A DNA stretch of 64,000 nucleotides from Pseudomonadota bacterium (GCA_005804885.1 SYOX01000208.1:1-64000); one strand, 5' to 3'; shown: positions 9,226 through 17,521, numbered from the stretch's first letter. The notes: a model not told the origin generated them from the letters alone. A program made the numbers and translations.

Positions 9226-12066
9226 TCAGGGCCAGGCCAGCTCGATCTCCACCTCGTCGTGGAGGACGAGGCTGGTCGTCGTCGTCATCGTCAACTCCAG
9301 CACGACCCTCAACCCGTTCAGAGTCTCAGGGTCCGTCCCGAAGAAGAACTGCACCGTCTCACCCAGATGCTCGTGAGCCTCCCCAGCCGGCCTCAGCGAG
9401 CGCGTGATCGACCAGAAGGCCAGCTCCCTGTTCCCTTCGGAGACCCGCCACACCTGCTGGGTCAACTGCGGGTTGGCCAGGTTCAAGGCCCGCACCGCCC
9501 CGAAGACGTGGTGGCCGCCCTGGAAGCCTCGGAAGATGTGCACGACCGCGCCGTCCTCCAGCGCCTCGAAGCCCTCTTCCCCCGTCCCGATGATGATCAT
9601 CGGCCCGTCCGGCTCGGGGCAAGGATCGCAAGCCCCCGCCGTACACCCGCAGCCACACTCCTGCCACGTCCGCTCGATGTTGCAGCCGTTGCGCTGGCCG
9701 CACTCGACCCGACGCGCCCCGTCGCAGACCTCGCCGTCGCCCAGCCCGATCGCGTCGCAGTAGCCGTCGCCGCAGTTGAGCTCGCACTGGCCGTCCACGC
9801 ACAGCCCGTTGTCGCCGCAATCCTCCGTGCGTCTGAAGAAGCAACCCTCGCTGTCCTGCTCGCACACGAAGCGCTGATCCGACAGCAGGCAGCCCACCTC
9901 CCCCTGCTCGCAGGTGTCCAGGCAGACACAAGCGCGATCGACGCAGCGCTGCCGCGAGGAGCGACAGTCGGCGTTCGCGTTGCAGGCCACGCAGCTCCCC
10001 TCGAAGCACCGCCGCGTCTCTCCGCGACACCGCGCGCGCTCCACCTCGATCCCGCACTCGCCCTCCTGCCCGCACACCACCCGCGAGTCCCCATCGCACG
10101 CCGCACCCTCGGTCCGCCCGGTGTCCTGACAGAAGTTCGCCGGGCAGAAGCCCACGCAGGCCCCCGCGTCGCAGACCTCCTGCGCCCCGCAAGGCGCAAG
10201 GACTCTGTGGCGACACCCCCCCGAGTCCTCCGCGCACACCCACTGGAGATCCGCGTCCACGCAGCCGACCTGCCCGGCCTCGCACTCGTGGCGACACTCG
10301 CAGCGGTTCGCCTCGTCGCACCGCTGCAACACCGACGGGCAGTCCGAGGCCGACAGGCACCCGACGCATCCCCCCTGGCTGCAGCGCGGCGCGCCGCCCT
10401 CGCAAACCTCGCCGCCCACCTGGAGCCGACACCCCTGGCTGGACTGGCAGGTGACGCGCGCGTCGCCCTCGCAGTGATCGCCGTCTGGCAGGTCGAGGCG
10501 CTGACACAGGTTGTCCGGGCAGGCTCGACAGGCCCCCTCGACGCACCCGAAGGCGCACCCCTCGACCGCCTCCGAGCCGCCCCCGTTGTCCAGGCACCGC
10601 CTCACCTCATTGCCCACGCAGAATCGGCTTCCCTGAAGGCATACATCTCCCACACAAAATCCCTGATCGCAGAACTGATCGGCGGCGCAGCCGCCGTCCC
10701 CCTCGCACTGCCGGGCGCACGCCTCGTCGAAGGCGCAGATCGGGCTCCCCGCCTGACAGCGCAGCTCGTCCGTGCACGCCCTGATCCGCTCGGGCTCGTT
10801 GGGCACCAGCGCCCCATCGCATTGCGCGCTGCGGCCCGAACACCGCCGATCCTCAAAGCGCGCGAACACGTCGTCGCCGCACCCTTCGCCCTCCAGGCAC
10901 AGGTACTCGACGCGCTGACCCGCGGCGCAGGTCGTCTCGGCCGACAAGAACTGGCAGCCGTCGCAGCACACCCCCTCGAAGCACGCGCACGCGGTCCTGA
11001 CGCACCCGCCGCTGACCTCGGCGTCGAAGTCGTCGCAGTCCTCATCGGGCCACGGGCACTCCGGCCCCGCGAAGAGCTCGTCGCCGTCCCGATCCGCGCA
11101 AGCCTGGTCTGCCCCGTCGGCCCCCAGGCAGCGGTCGCGCCGCGCCGTCCAGGACTGCAAGAGCGGCTCGGCGTCGTCGCAGTCGTCGGCGTCGCACCCC
11201 TGGCCGACGCCGTAGGTGTCGCCGTCGGCGTCGAAGCAGGCCCCCGGCTCGGCGCCATCGCCGAAGAGCCCCACCAGGCACCCCGAGGCGTCCACGGCCA
11301 GCCCGCGCCTCACGACCCCCACGTGCACCCGGCCCGCCTCGCCCCCCTCCGCGCAGGTCGCCCCGGAGTCTCCCAGCCGCCCGATCACCTGGCCGGCCTG
11401 CACCACCTGCCCAGGGATGACGCCCGCTCCCCCTCGCGCCAGATGCGACACCGTCCATGTGCGCCCCTTGCGGTCCAGCAGGGACACTCTGTTGCCCTCG
11501 CCGTCTCCGAGGTTGCAGCAATGGCCCAGCCCCTCGACCGCCAGGCAGGCCGCCTCAAGGAGCCCCGCGTCCTCAGGGCGGCCCGGCAGATCGTCGATCA
11601 CCTCAAGGACGACCCCCAGCACGGGCGCGTGGATCGGCTCGCCGATCGCCCCTGACCATTGCATCCCCGCAGGCGTCTGCGGCCCGCGGCAGCCGCGCGT
11701 GCAGTCGGGCTCGGCCTCACGACCCAGGGGCGAGCGCACCTCGGGGCACGTCGTCACGGGCGCGCCCTCCTGAATCAGGAAGGCCTCCGGCACGCACCGC
11801 CCCTCGATCTCGACGGCGCTCTCCGGGCACGCCAGGGGTTCGAGCGCGTCGGGCTCGCTCCCGTCTGGGACGTCGCCCATCGTCGCGTCTCCGACCGAGG
11901 CGTCCGGCGCCGCCTCGGGCTCGGTGGCGTCCTCCTGATCGCAGCCCGCGCCCGCGCAACCCGCGTCAACCTCCGGCGCTGGCTCGGGTGGCTCCGACGG
12001 GCAGCCCGACACCGCCGCGACCACGCCACACAGCCACAAGATCGCGCCGCCACTCATGTTCTTCAT
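9226..12066 (-). CDS. Large Cys-rich lipoprotein with M23-like peptidase fold and MopE-type metal-binding motifs
   Basis: 946 residues from ATG 12066, which has a GAGGGC ribosome site. The lipobox is VSGC (Cys22), followed by an Asp/Glu/Pro-rich linker. Residues about 110-230 resemble a LytM/M23 fold: a core of GNRVSLLDRKGRTWTVSHLA, then GQVVQAGQVIGRLGDSG and GRVHVGVV. The final HxH of active M23 enzymes reads RVH here, so catalysis is doubtful. Two Asp-rich loops follow (DADGDTYGVGQGCDADDCDD and a related one), matching the MopE-type metal-binding motif. About 500 residues with very regular Cys spacing come next, then a Cys-poor C-terminal domain. It is a probable secreted structural or binding protein on the outer surface. 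Confidence 0.75.
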   Translation of the reverse strand: MKNMSGGAILWLCGVVAAVSGCPSEPPEPAPEVDAGCAGAGCDQEDATEPEAAPDASVGDATMGDVPDGSEPDALEPLACPESAVEIEGRCVPEAFLIQEGAPVTTCPEVRSPLGREAEPDCTRGCRGPQTPAGMQWSGAIGEPIHAPVLGVVLEVIDDLPGRPEDAGLLEAACLAVEGLGHCCNLGDGEGNRVSLLDRKGRTWTVSHLARGGAGVIPGQVVQAGQVIGRLGDSGATCAEGGEAGRVHVGVVRRGLAVDASGCLVGLFGDGAEPGACFDADGDTYGVGQGCDADDCDDAEPLLQSWTARRDRCLGADGADQACADRDGDELFAGPECPWPDEDCDDFDAEVSGGCVRTACACFEGVCCDGCQFLSAETTCAAGQRVEYLCLEGEGCGDDVFARFEDRRCSGRSAQCDGALVPNEPERIRACTDELRCQAGSPICAFDEACARQCEGDGGCAADQFCDQGFCVGDVCLQGSRFCVGNEVRRCLDNGGGSEAVEGCAFGCVEGACRACPDNLCQRLDLPDGDHCEGDARVTCQSSQGCRLQVGGEVCEGGAPRCSQGGCVGCLSASDCPSVLQRCDEANRCECRHECEAGQVGCVDADLQWVCAEDSGGCRHRVLAPCGAQEVCDAGACVGFCPANFCQDTGRTEGAACDGDSRVVCGQEGECGIEVERARCRGETRRCFEGSCVACNANADCRSSRQRCVDRACVCLDTCEQGEVGCLLSDQRFVCEQDSEGCFFRRTEDCGDNGLCVDGQCELNCGDGYCDAIGLGDGEVCDGARRVECGQRNGCNIERTWQECGCGCTAGACDPCPEPDGPMIIIGTGEEGFEALEDGAVVHIFRGFQGGHHVFGAVRALNLANPQLTQQVWRVSEGNRELAFWSITRSLRPAGEAHEHLGETVQFFFGTDPETLNGLRVVLELTMTTTTSLVLHDEVEIELAWP

Positions 12067-12099
12067 TGGCCCTCGCCCGCTCAAGCCCCCGACCCCCCC

Positions 12100-12128
12100 A
12101 CTATCCCGCTCGCCTTGGGCGCTGTCAA
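12100..12128 (-). promoter_or_regulatory. Sigma70-type promoter of the Cys-rich lipoprotein gene
   Basis: A perfect TTGACA box (minus strand, 12123-12128) and GATAGT (12100-12105) are separated by 17 nt, 33 nt upstream of ATG 12066. An inverted repeat GGCGCT-N5-AGCGCC (12118-12134) overlaps the -35 box and may be an operator. Confidence 0.55.
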
Positions 12129-12181
12129 AGCGCCGGGCCGATGGCCTCGCGCCGCGCGCATCGGATAGCCTTTGAGAATCC

Positions 12182-12203
12182 CGGCGAGTGCGCGCACTCG
12201 CCG
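12182..12203. promoter_or_regulatory. Perfect 22-bp palindrome
   Basis: CGGCGAGTGCG is followed directly by its reverse complement. It lies about 115 nt upstream of the Cys-rich lipoprotein start and 138 nt before the tRNA. As RNA it forms a 9-bp stem with a CGCG loop. There is no T-run, so it looks more like a protein-binding site or a structured RNA element than an intrinsic terminator. Confidence 0.4.
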
Positions 12204-12340
12204 CCCGTAGCCTCTTCCTGGGCGGGATGCCGGTGTCATCGAGGTCCATGGCGATCAGGGCGGCCGACGTCGGTCATCGGCACGATCGCTGCTCTCTGTC
12301 CGGCTCATCAGCGCCGACCAGGTCGACCGGCGGCGCTCAA

Positions 12341-12414
12341 GGGGACATGGTGAAGTTGGCCATCACGTCGGCCTCATAAGCCGAAGTCCGCTGGTTCGAG
12401 CCCAGCTGTCCCTA
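12341..12414 (+). tRNA. tRNA with CAT anticodon (elongator Met, or Ile2)
   Basis: The full cloverleaf can be drawn. Acceptor GGGGACA pairs with TGTCCCT (a G-T at 1-72). The D stem is GTGA/TCAC with loop AGTTGGCCA, which keeps A14, G18, G19 and A21. The anticodon stem is TCGGC/GCCGA with loop CTCATAA (anticodon CAT, 12375-12377). The variable loop is AGTCC, the T arm is GCTGG-TTCGAGC-CCAGC, and the discriminator is A. No CCA is encoded. It lacks the initiator hallmarks (C1xA72 mismatch, GGG/CCC anticodon stem), so it is an elongator Met tRNA or a lysidine-modified Ile tRNA. It stands alone, convergent with pstB. Confidence 0.85.
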
Positions 12415-12493
12415 CTTATCATGGGCTTCGACGGCGCGGCCTCAGGATCTCCCGGTAGGCGCAGCTCCCGAGAGGGGTCTTGAGCGGCCCACC

Positions 12494-13324
12494 TCAGCCG
12501 CGCATGCCGTTGACGTAGGCGGCCGTGACCTCGGAGCGCGGCGCGCCGAAGATCTGGTCGACGGGGCCATGCTCGATGACCCTCCCGCAGCCCTCCTGGA
12601 ACCAGAACACCGCGACCTCGTCGGCCAGCCGCCGGGCCTGGGCGAGGTTGTGGGTGACGACGACGACGGTGTAGCGCTCTCGGAGGCCGTCGATGAGATC
12701 CTCGACGACGCCGCTGGAGAGGGGGTCCAGCGCGCTGCAGGGCTCGTCCATCAGCAGCACGCTGGGCTTGAGGGCCAGCGCCCGCGCGAGGCACAGGCGC
12801 TGCTGCTGGCCGCCGGAGAGGGCCAGCGCCGAGGTTTCGAGGCGATCCTTGACCTCACCCCAGAGCCCGACGTCGCTCAGGGCGGCCTCCAGGGTGCCCT
12901 CCAGAGTGTCCTTGTCGCGAACGCCGTGCTCGCGCAGGGGGAACTCCAGGTTGCGCCGGATGGACATGGGGAAGGGGTTGGGGCGCTGAAAGATCATCCC
13001 GACGCGGCGGCGCAGCCCCACCACGTCAAAGCCCTCCGCGTGGATGTCCTGCCCGTTGAGGCGCACCTGGCCTTCGATCGCGCAGCGCGGCAGCAGATCC
13101 GTCATCCGGTTCAGGCAGCTCAAGAAGCTGGTCTTTCCGCACCCCGAGGGGCCGACGAGGGCCAGGACGCGGCCTCGCCGCACGCCCAGGGTGATCCCCC
13201 GGAAGGCGTCGCGGGATCCGTAGCGCAGGCCCAGCCCGAGGGCCTGGAGGACGAGGTCGTCCGAGGTCGGATCGCCGCCGCTCTGGGGCGGGGCTTGGGG
13301 TCTCGCGTCGAGGTTCCTGGTCAC
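12494..13324 (-). CDS. pstB: Phosphate ABC transporter ATP-binding protein PstB
   Basis: 276 residues. It is the cytoplasmic ATPase of the high-affinity phosphate importer. Walker A GPSGCGKT (58-65), a Q-loop in FQRPNPFPMS typical of PstB, the signature LSGGQQQR (169-176), Walker B VLLMDEP (189-195) and the H-loop His225 are all present. Its ATG overlaps the pstA stop by 4 nt (ATGA), which indicates coupled translation. It is the last gene of the block, and no phoU follows; the next feature is a convergent tRNA. An N-terminal extension of about 22 residues, compared with typical PstB, carries no motif. Confidence 0.95.
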   Translation of the reverse strand: MTRNLDARPQAPPQSGGDPTSDDLVLQALGLGLRYGSRDAFRGITLGVRRGRVLALVGPSGCGKTSFLSCLNRMTDLLPRCAIEGQVRLNGQDIHAEGFDVVGLRRRVGMIFQRPNPFPMSIRRNLEFPLREHGVRDKDTLEGTLEAALSDVGLWGEVKDRLETSALALSGGQQQRLCLARALALKPSVLLMDEPCSALDPLSSGVVEDLIDGLRERYTVVVVTHNLAQARRLADEVAVFWFQEGCGRVIEHGPVDQIFGAPRSEVTAAYVNGMRG

Positions 13325-14196
13325 GCGTCGGCGCCCCCTCGGTGCAGGTGGCGCGTGATCTGCGCCACCGTCAGGTTGATGGCCAGCAGCAAGCTCACCA
13401 GGACGAGGGCCGAGGCGTAGGCATTGGCCTTGCCGCCCGCGACGTTCATGGACAGGTCGTAGATGTGGATGGAGAGCGCGCGGCCAGAGTCCATCAAGGA
13501 CGAGGGCATGCGGTCGACGTAGCCGCTGGTGAAGAGCAGCGCCGCGGTCTCGGCCAGCGCGCGGCCGATGCCCAGCACGAGGCCCGCGGACAAGCCCGGC
13601 GCCGCCGCCGGCAGCAAGATCGCCAGCGAGGAGGCGCGCGAGATGCCCAGGGCCGCGGCGCCCCTCCTGATGTCGTCAGGGACGGCCCGCAGGCCCTCCT
13701 CGGTGGAGCGGATGATCAGCGGCAGCGCCATGCAGCTCAAGGTCAGCCCGCCGCTCAGGATGGAGAAGCCCAGCCCGAGCGCGTGGCAGAAGAGCGCATT
13801 GCCGAAGAGCCCGAAGACGATCGACGGCACCCCGGCCAGCACGTCGAGGCTGCGCCGGATGAGCCTGCCGGTCACACCCCCCCTCGGGGTGAACTCCGAC
13901 AGGAGCACGGCCGTGCCGACGCCGAGGGGGACGGAGACGGCGAGGCAGACCGAGAGGATCAAGAGCGTGGAGGTGAGGATGGGGAGGATGCCCCCTTCGC
14001 GGCCGGAGCGCTCGGGGCTGCCCGTGAGGAAGCCCCAGGAGAGCTGGCCGACGCCGTGCCAGACGAGGTCGCCGATGAGCAGCAGGAACACCGCAGCGAC
14101 GCAGGCGGCGCCCGACCACACCAGCGCCGCCGCGATCCTGTCGCCCCAACGGGCGCGCGGCGGGGCGATCCCGGCGGCGTCGGCGCGATCAGGCAT
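13321..14196 (-). CDS. pstA: Phosphate ABC transporter permease PstA
   Basis: 291 residues from ATG 14196 (MPDRADAAG), which overlaps the pstC stop by 8 nt; an upstream in-frame start at 14232 would overlap pstC further. Six hydrophobic membrane segments are visible, the first at about residues 25-48 (ALVWSGAACVAAVFLLLIGDLVW). The permease EAA loop lies near GISRASSLAILLPAAAPGLSAGLVLGIGRALAETAA. The PstA-specific DVLAGVPSIVFGLFG stretch is clear. It forms the inner membrane channel with PstC. Confidence 0.94.
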   Translation of the reverse strand: MPDRADAAGIAPPRARWGDRIAAALVWSGAACVAAVFLLLIGDLVWHGVGQLSWGFLTGSPERSGREGGILPILTSTLLILSVCLAVSVPLGVGTAVLLSEFTPRGGVTGRLIRRSLDVLAGVPSIVFGLFGNALFCHALGLGFSILSGGLTLSCMALPLIIRSTEEGLRAVPDDIRRGAAALGISRASSLAILLPAAAPGLSAGLVLGIGRALAETAALLFTSGYVDRMPSSLMDSGRALSIHIYDLSMNVAGGKANAYASALVLVSLLLAINLTVAQITRHLHRGGADA

Positions 14197-15043
14197 GGGC
14201 GCGCCTCCGGCCGGTGAGGTCCGCCGCCGCAACCAGCGCCGTGGCCATGATCAGCAGCAGGAGGCCGCTGACGAAGAGCGCGGCGCGGTGATCGCCCAGC
14301 GCGTAGCCCATCTCCAGCGCAATGTTCGCCGTCAGGGTCCGCATCGGCGCGAAGAGGCCGGAGGGCGCCTGGACGACGTTGCCGCAGACCATCAGGACGG
14401 CCATCGTCTCGCCGAAGGCTCGCCCCGCGCCGAGCAGGACGCCGACCAGGAGGCCAGGCCGCGCCGAGGGCAGGACGACCCCGCGCACGGTGGACCACCG
14501 CGACAGGCCCAGCGCCGCCGCGCCCCGGACCAGCTCGACGGGGACGGCGCGCACGGCCGCGTCGCACAAGAGCGCGATCGTCGGCAGGATCATCAGCCCG
14601 AGGATCAAGATCCCGGCCAGCAGGCTGGCGCCGGGCGGCCTGATGCGCCCGATCAGCGGCACCAGGACCGTCAACCCCCAGAGCCCGTAGACCACCGAGG
14701 GAACGCCGGCCAGCACCTCGATCATCCGAGCGTAGATCGCACCGAGCCTCGGCGGGGCGTAATGGCGGCAGAAGAGCGCCGAGATCACCCCGAGCGGGGT
14801 CGCCAGCGCCACCGCGCCGGCGCTGGCCCACAAGGTCCCCAGCGCCATGGCGCTGAGATCGTAGCGACCCTCTGTCGGATGCCACGCGCCGTCGGTGAAG
14901 AAGCGCGGGATCCCCAGCCTGCTCAGGATGTCCATCGACTCCACCACCAGGAAGGCCGCGATCATCGCGACGATCACCCCAGAGAGCGCCCCCGCCCCCC
15001 ACAGCGCGCCGATCAGCAGGCCCTCAGGGCGTCGGTGGGACAA
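14189..15043 (-). CDS. pstC: Phosphate ABC transporter permease PstC
   Basis: 284 residues when started at TTG 15043, giving MSHRRPEGLLIGALWGAG. This start has GGGAG 7 nt upstream and overlaps the pstS stop by only 20 nt. The longer frame from 15136 would overlap pstS by 113 nt, so the TTG is preferred. Six membrane segments are present, with IEVLAGVPSVVYGLWGLTVL and the EAA-type loop GLSRWSTVRGVVLPSARPGLLVG, then GRAFGETMAVLMVCGN, as in PstC. It pairs with PstA in the inner membrane. Confidence 0.93.
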   Translation of the reverse strand: MSHRRPEGLLIGALWGAGALSGVIVAMIAAFLVVESMDILSRLGIPRFFTDGAWHPTEGRYDLSAMALGTLWASAGAVALATPLGVISALFCRHYAPPRLGAIYARMIEVLAGVPSVVYGLWGLTVLVPLIGRIRPPGASLLAGILILGLMILPTIALLCDAAVRAVPVELVRGAAALGLSRWSTVRGVVLPSARPGLLVGVLLGAGRAFGETMAVLMVCGNVVQAPSGLFAPMRTLTANIALEMGYALGDHRAALFVSGLLLLIMATALVAAADLTGRRRAHA

Positions 15044-15839
15044 AATACGCTCCCTGGACCAGATCCTTGACCTCCGCCGAGCTGGCGAAGGCGATAAACT
15101 CCTGAGCCAGCTTCGAAGTCCTGGCGCCGGTGACAAGGTTGAGGGGCCGCGAGAGCGGGTAGGAGCCGGCCTTCACCTTCGACGAGCTGGCCTCGACCTC
15201 GCCGAGCCGAACCAGCTTGATGGGCACGCCGTGGGCTACGTCGCTCTCCGCCGTCCCGATCGAGACATAGCCGATGGCGTTGGGGTTGCCCGCCACCGTC
15301 AGGACGCCCTGCTCGTTGTCGCCGATGACCACGTGCGCCTTGACCTCGCTGTTCTTGAGCCCGAAGTGCTCCAGGAAGAGCTCCAGCGTGGAGCGACCCT
15401 CGGCCTTGTTCACCACCGTGATCGCCCCCTGGCCGCCTCCGACCTCGGCCCAGCTCGTCATGGCGCCCTTGTAGATGCCGATGATCTGTTCCCGCTCCAG
15501 CGCCGCGACCGGGTTGTCCGCGTGGACGATGATCCCGATGCCGTCGTGCGCGATCGTGGTCGCGGTCAGATCCTCCTCCCCCGGCTTCAAGGCCCGCGAC
15601 ATCATGCCGATGTCGCACAACCCCTGGCGGGCGTCCGCCATACCCCGGGATGACCCCCCCATCTGCACGTCCACCCGCACGCCTGGGTGCCGGGCCTCAA
15701 AGCGCCTCGCGATCTCCGTCGCCAGCGGCGCCACCGTGCTCGAACCGGTCAACATCAGCCGCTGACCTCCGTCGCCGCCTCCCTTGCAGCCGCCGATGAT
15801 CAGGATCGCCGCCGCCAGACACGCTGTTGAGCTTCGCAT
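15024..15839 (-). CDS. pstS: Phosphate-binding lipoprotein PstS
   Basis: 271 residues with a lipoprotein signal and lipobox IIGGC (Cys18). The phosphate-binding loops are visible: LTGSSTVAPLA, MGGSSRGMADARQGLCDIGMMSR and KAEGRSTLELF, matching PstS-like (PBP2) proteins. It is shorter than E. coli PstS (346), as is common for lipid-anchored versions. It lies 12 nt after the porin stop and 20 nt into pstC, so it is part of one transcript with them. It captures phosphate in the periplasm and delivers it to PstCA. Confidence 0.94.
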   Translation of the reverse strand: MRSSTACLAAAILIIGGCKGGGDGGQRLMLTGSSTVAPLATEIARRFEARHPGVRVDVQMGGSSRGMADARQGLCDIGMMSRALKPGEEDLTATTIAHDGIGIIVHADNPVAALEREQIIGIYKGAMTSWAEVGGGQGAITVVNKAEGRSTLELFLEHFGLKNSEVKAHVVIGDNEQGVLTVAGNPNAIGYVSIGTAESDVAHGVPIKLVRLGEVEASSSKVKAGSYPLSRPLNLVTGARTSKLAQEFIAFASSAEVKDLVQGAYFVPPTP

Positions 15840-15851
15840 CGTCGCCGCTCC

Positions 15852-17027
15852 TCAAAACGCCAGCTGGAGCTGGGTGCGGACTCTGAGATCGTCGACGTCG
15901 CCATCCGGGCTCTGCGTCGAGAGCTGGCTGGCGTCGAGCTGCAGCTTCAGATCGTGCTCGTAGACGTAGACCGAGAAGCCCAGCGTGATCTCTCGCAGAT
16001 CGTTGTCCGGACCCTCGGGCACGATCAGCGCGAAGCGCGCCGTCGGCTGGAACATCTGCGCCAGGACGACGCCGGTCTGGACGTGGAAGCCGGTGGCGTC
16101 AAGCTCCTGGCTCTTGAAGCTGCCCTCCGTCTGGGCCGTGGCCGCGTAGGCGGCGCCCGTGGCCGAGAACCCGTGCACCTTGAGCGCGAAGTCCACCTCG
16201 GCCTGGAGCGTCGAGGCGTCGTCGTTGTCGCCGTCGAAGTCCGCCAGCGCGCTGGCCCCCACCGCCACGCGCAGATCGCCGCCCTTCAAGTCCGCCTCGC
16301 TGTACCCGTCCATGCCCTCCTGGTTCCACGCCAGCCGCCCCACCACCATCGGGTGAAGCCGCCTGGGCACATTGCTGAACTTCCCCCCCACGATGTCTCC
16401 CTCTCCCGTGACCGGATCGACGGCCACCTCGCCCGAGAGCCGCGCGCCGTCCCCGGTGCCGTTGAAGACCCCCAGGGCGTACTCCACCCCCGCCGGCGTG
16501 CCGTTGTGGATCGCGAGGCCGATGTCGCGGCTCACCTCGAAGAAGTTGTGCGTGATGGCGCGATCGATGATCTCCAGGTCGAATCCCGAGGTGAGGAACT
16601 GCCGCGAGAAGGGCCGCTTCCATTGACCCGCCCTCAAGCGCAGCGACTCGGACACCGCCCAATCAGCGTAGAGATCCTTCAGCGACACCTCGCCCTGCTC
16701 AAAGCCAAGCTGCAGCTTCCACGAGAGCGCAGGATCCAGAGCCCTGCCGCTGAACACCGCGCGACCCCGCCGGATCCGAAAGGCCCCCTCCAGATCCGCG
16801 CCCTCCTCGCCGGGCTGCTCCAGATCCAGCCTGAGCTGCCCCATGAACCTCGCCTTGAGCGAGAACAGGCCGTCCTCGCTCAGGATGAAGAACCCATCTT
16901 GAAAGCCCGCGCTGGCCTCCGGCTTGCCCGAAGATCCCTCCTGCGCCTGCGCTCGCGTCGACAGGATCAGGAAGGCCAGCGCAATCACCGCGCCTATGTG
17001 CTTTTGTGTACATGCGGATTTTCGCAT
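15852..17027 (-). CDS. Phosphate-selective porin O/P family outer membrane protein
   Basis: 391 residues from ATG 17027 (MRKSACTQKHIG), with a cleavable signal ending STRAQAQ. An upstream ATG at 17057 only lengthens the n-region. The body is made of alternating beta strands and ends in LQLAF, a typical outer membrane C-terminal strand with final Phe. The early ARFMGQLRLDLE, FRIRRGRAVFSGRALDPALSWKLQL and the GQWKRPFSRQFLTSG block are characteristic of the porin O/P family (OprP/OprO). Its place directly before pstS supports a role in phosphate or another anion crossing the outer membrane. Confidence 0.87.
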   Translation of the reverse strand: MRKSACTQKHIGAVIALAFLILSTRAQAQEGSSGKPEASAGFQDGFFILSEDGLFSLKARFMGQLRLDLEQPGEEGADLEGAFRIRRGRAVFSGRALDPALSWKLQLGFEQGEVSLKDLYADWAVSESLRLRAGQWKRPFSRQFLTSGFDLEIIDRAITHNFFEVSRDIGLAIHNGTPAGVEYALGVFNGTGDGARLSGEVAVDPVTGEGDIVGGKFSNVPRRLHPMVVGRLAWNQEGMDGYSEADLKGGDLRVAVGASALADFDGDNDDASTLQAEVDFALKVHGFSATGAAYAATAQTEGSFKSQELDATGFHVQTGVVLAQMFQPTARFALIVPEGPDNDLREITLGFSVYVYEHDLKLQLDASQLSTQSPDGDVDDLRVRTQLQLAF

Positions 17028-17121
17028 CTTGAGACCGTGTGTCACCCACTCAAACATGGCATGGCGAGAGGCGGCCAAACGATCGAGAGCGCGCCGCGCA
17101 AGGGGTGGAGTCGATTCAGGA

Positions 17122-17151
17122 AAAGTAGCTTCGTCGGCGCTGGATCGTCAA
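17122..17151 (-). promoter_or_regulatory. Candidate promoter for the porin-pstSCAB operon
   Basis: TTGACG (minus strand, 17146-17151) and TACTTT (17122-17127) are 18 nt apart, about 95 nt before the porin start and just downstream of the ArsR-type gene, so the transporter genes could be transcribed independently of the regulator. Confidence 0.35.
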
Positions 17152-17173
17152 GGCGAAAGTGCGCGCAGGCCGC

Positions 17174-17521
17174 TCAGGCCGAGGGATCCGCGCCCAGGTC
17201 GTCGCTGGGGAAGCGCAGCTCGCAGCAGCCCAGGTTGATGGCGCCGTTACCGGCGAGGTCGTTTCGGACGCTGGGGTGCAGGGAGTAGATGACGCGCTGG
17301 GCGTCGCGGCAAGTCCGGACGAGGCCAGCGTGGCGCAGGACCGCGAGGTGGCGCGAGGCGAAGTGCTGCTCAAGCGAGAGAGCCTCGCAGAGCTCCGAGA
17401 CGCTCCGCTCGCGCTCGAACAAGGCCCGCAGGATGCTCAACCTCGTCTCGTTGCCCATGGCCCGAAGGACCTCGGCGCACTCGGCGTTGGAGAGCCCGCC
17501 TTGCTTGTCTGACTCCTTCAT
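17174..17521 (-). CDS. ArsR-family winged-helix regulator
   Basis: 115 residues from ATG 17521, which has GGAG 5 nt upstream. A winged-helix ArsR domain covers about 12-82: ECAEVLRAMGNETRLSILRAL, then SVSELCEALSLEQHFASRHLAVLRHAGLV. The tail ends NLGCCELRFP with a vicinal Cys pair (99-100); further Cys are at 15, 45 and 71. The classic arsenic CVC motif of ArsR helix alpha3 is absent, so the effector is unknown; the Cys pair is a candidate thiol or metalloid site. It is encoded directly upstream of the porin-pst genes on the same strand and probably controls them. Confidence 0.85.
   Translation of the reverse strand: MKESDKQGGLSNAECAEVLRAMGNETRLSILRALFERERSVSELCEALSLEQHFASRHLAVLRHAGLVRTCRDAQRVIYSLHPSVRNDLAGNGAINLGCCELRFPSDDLGADPSA

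Noticed and set aside
12341-12414. Initiator tRNA-fMet.
   Set aside because: It lacks the 1-72 mismatch and the GGG/CCC anticodon stem of initiators.
17174-17521. Classical arsenic operon.
   Set aside because: No arsenate reductase, arsenite pump or methyltransferase lies near, and the CVC motif is missing, so arsenic remains only a hypothesis.
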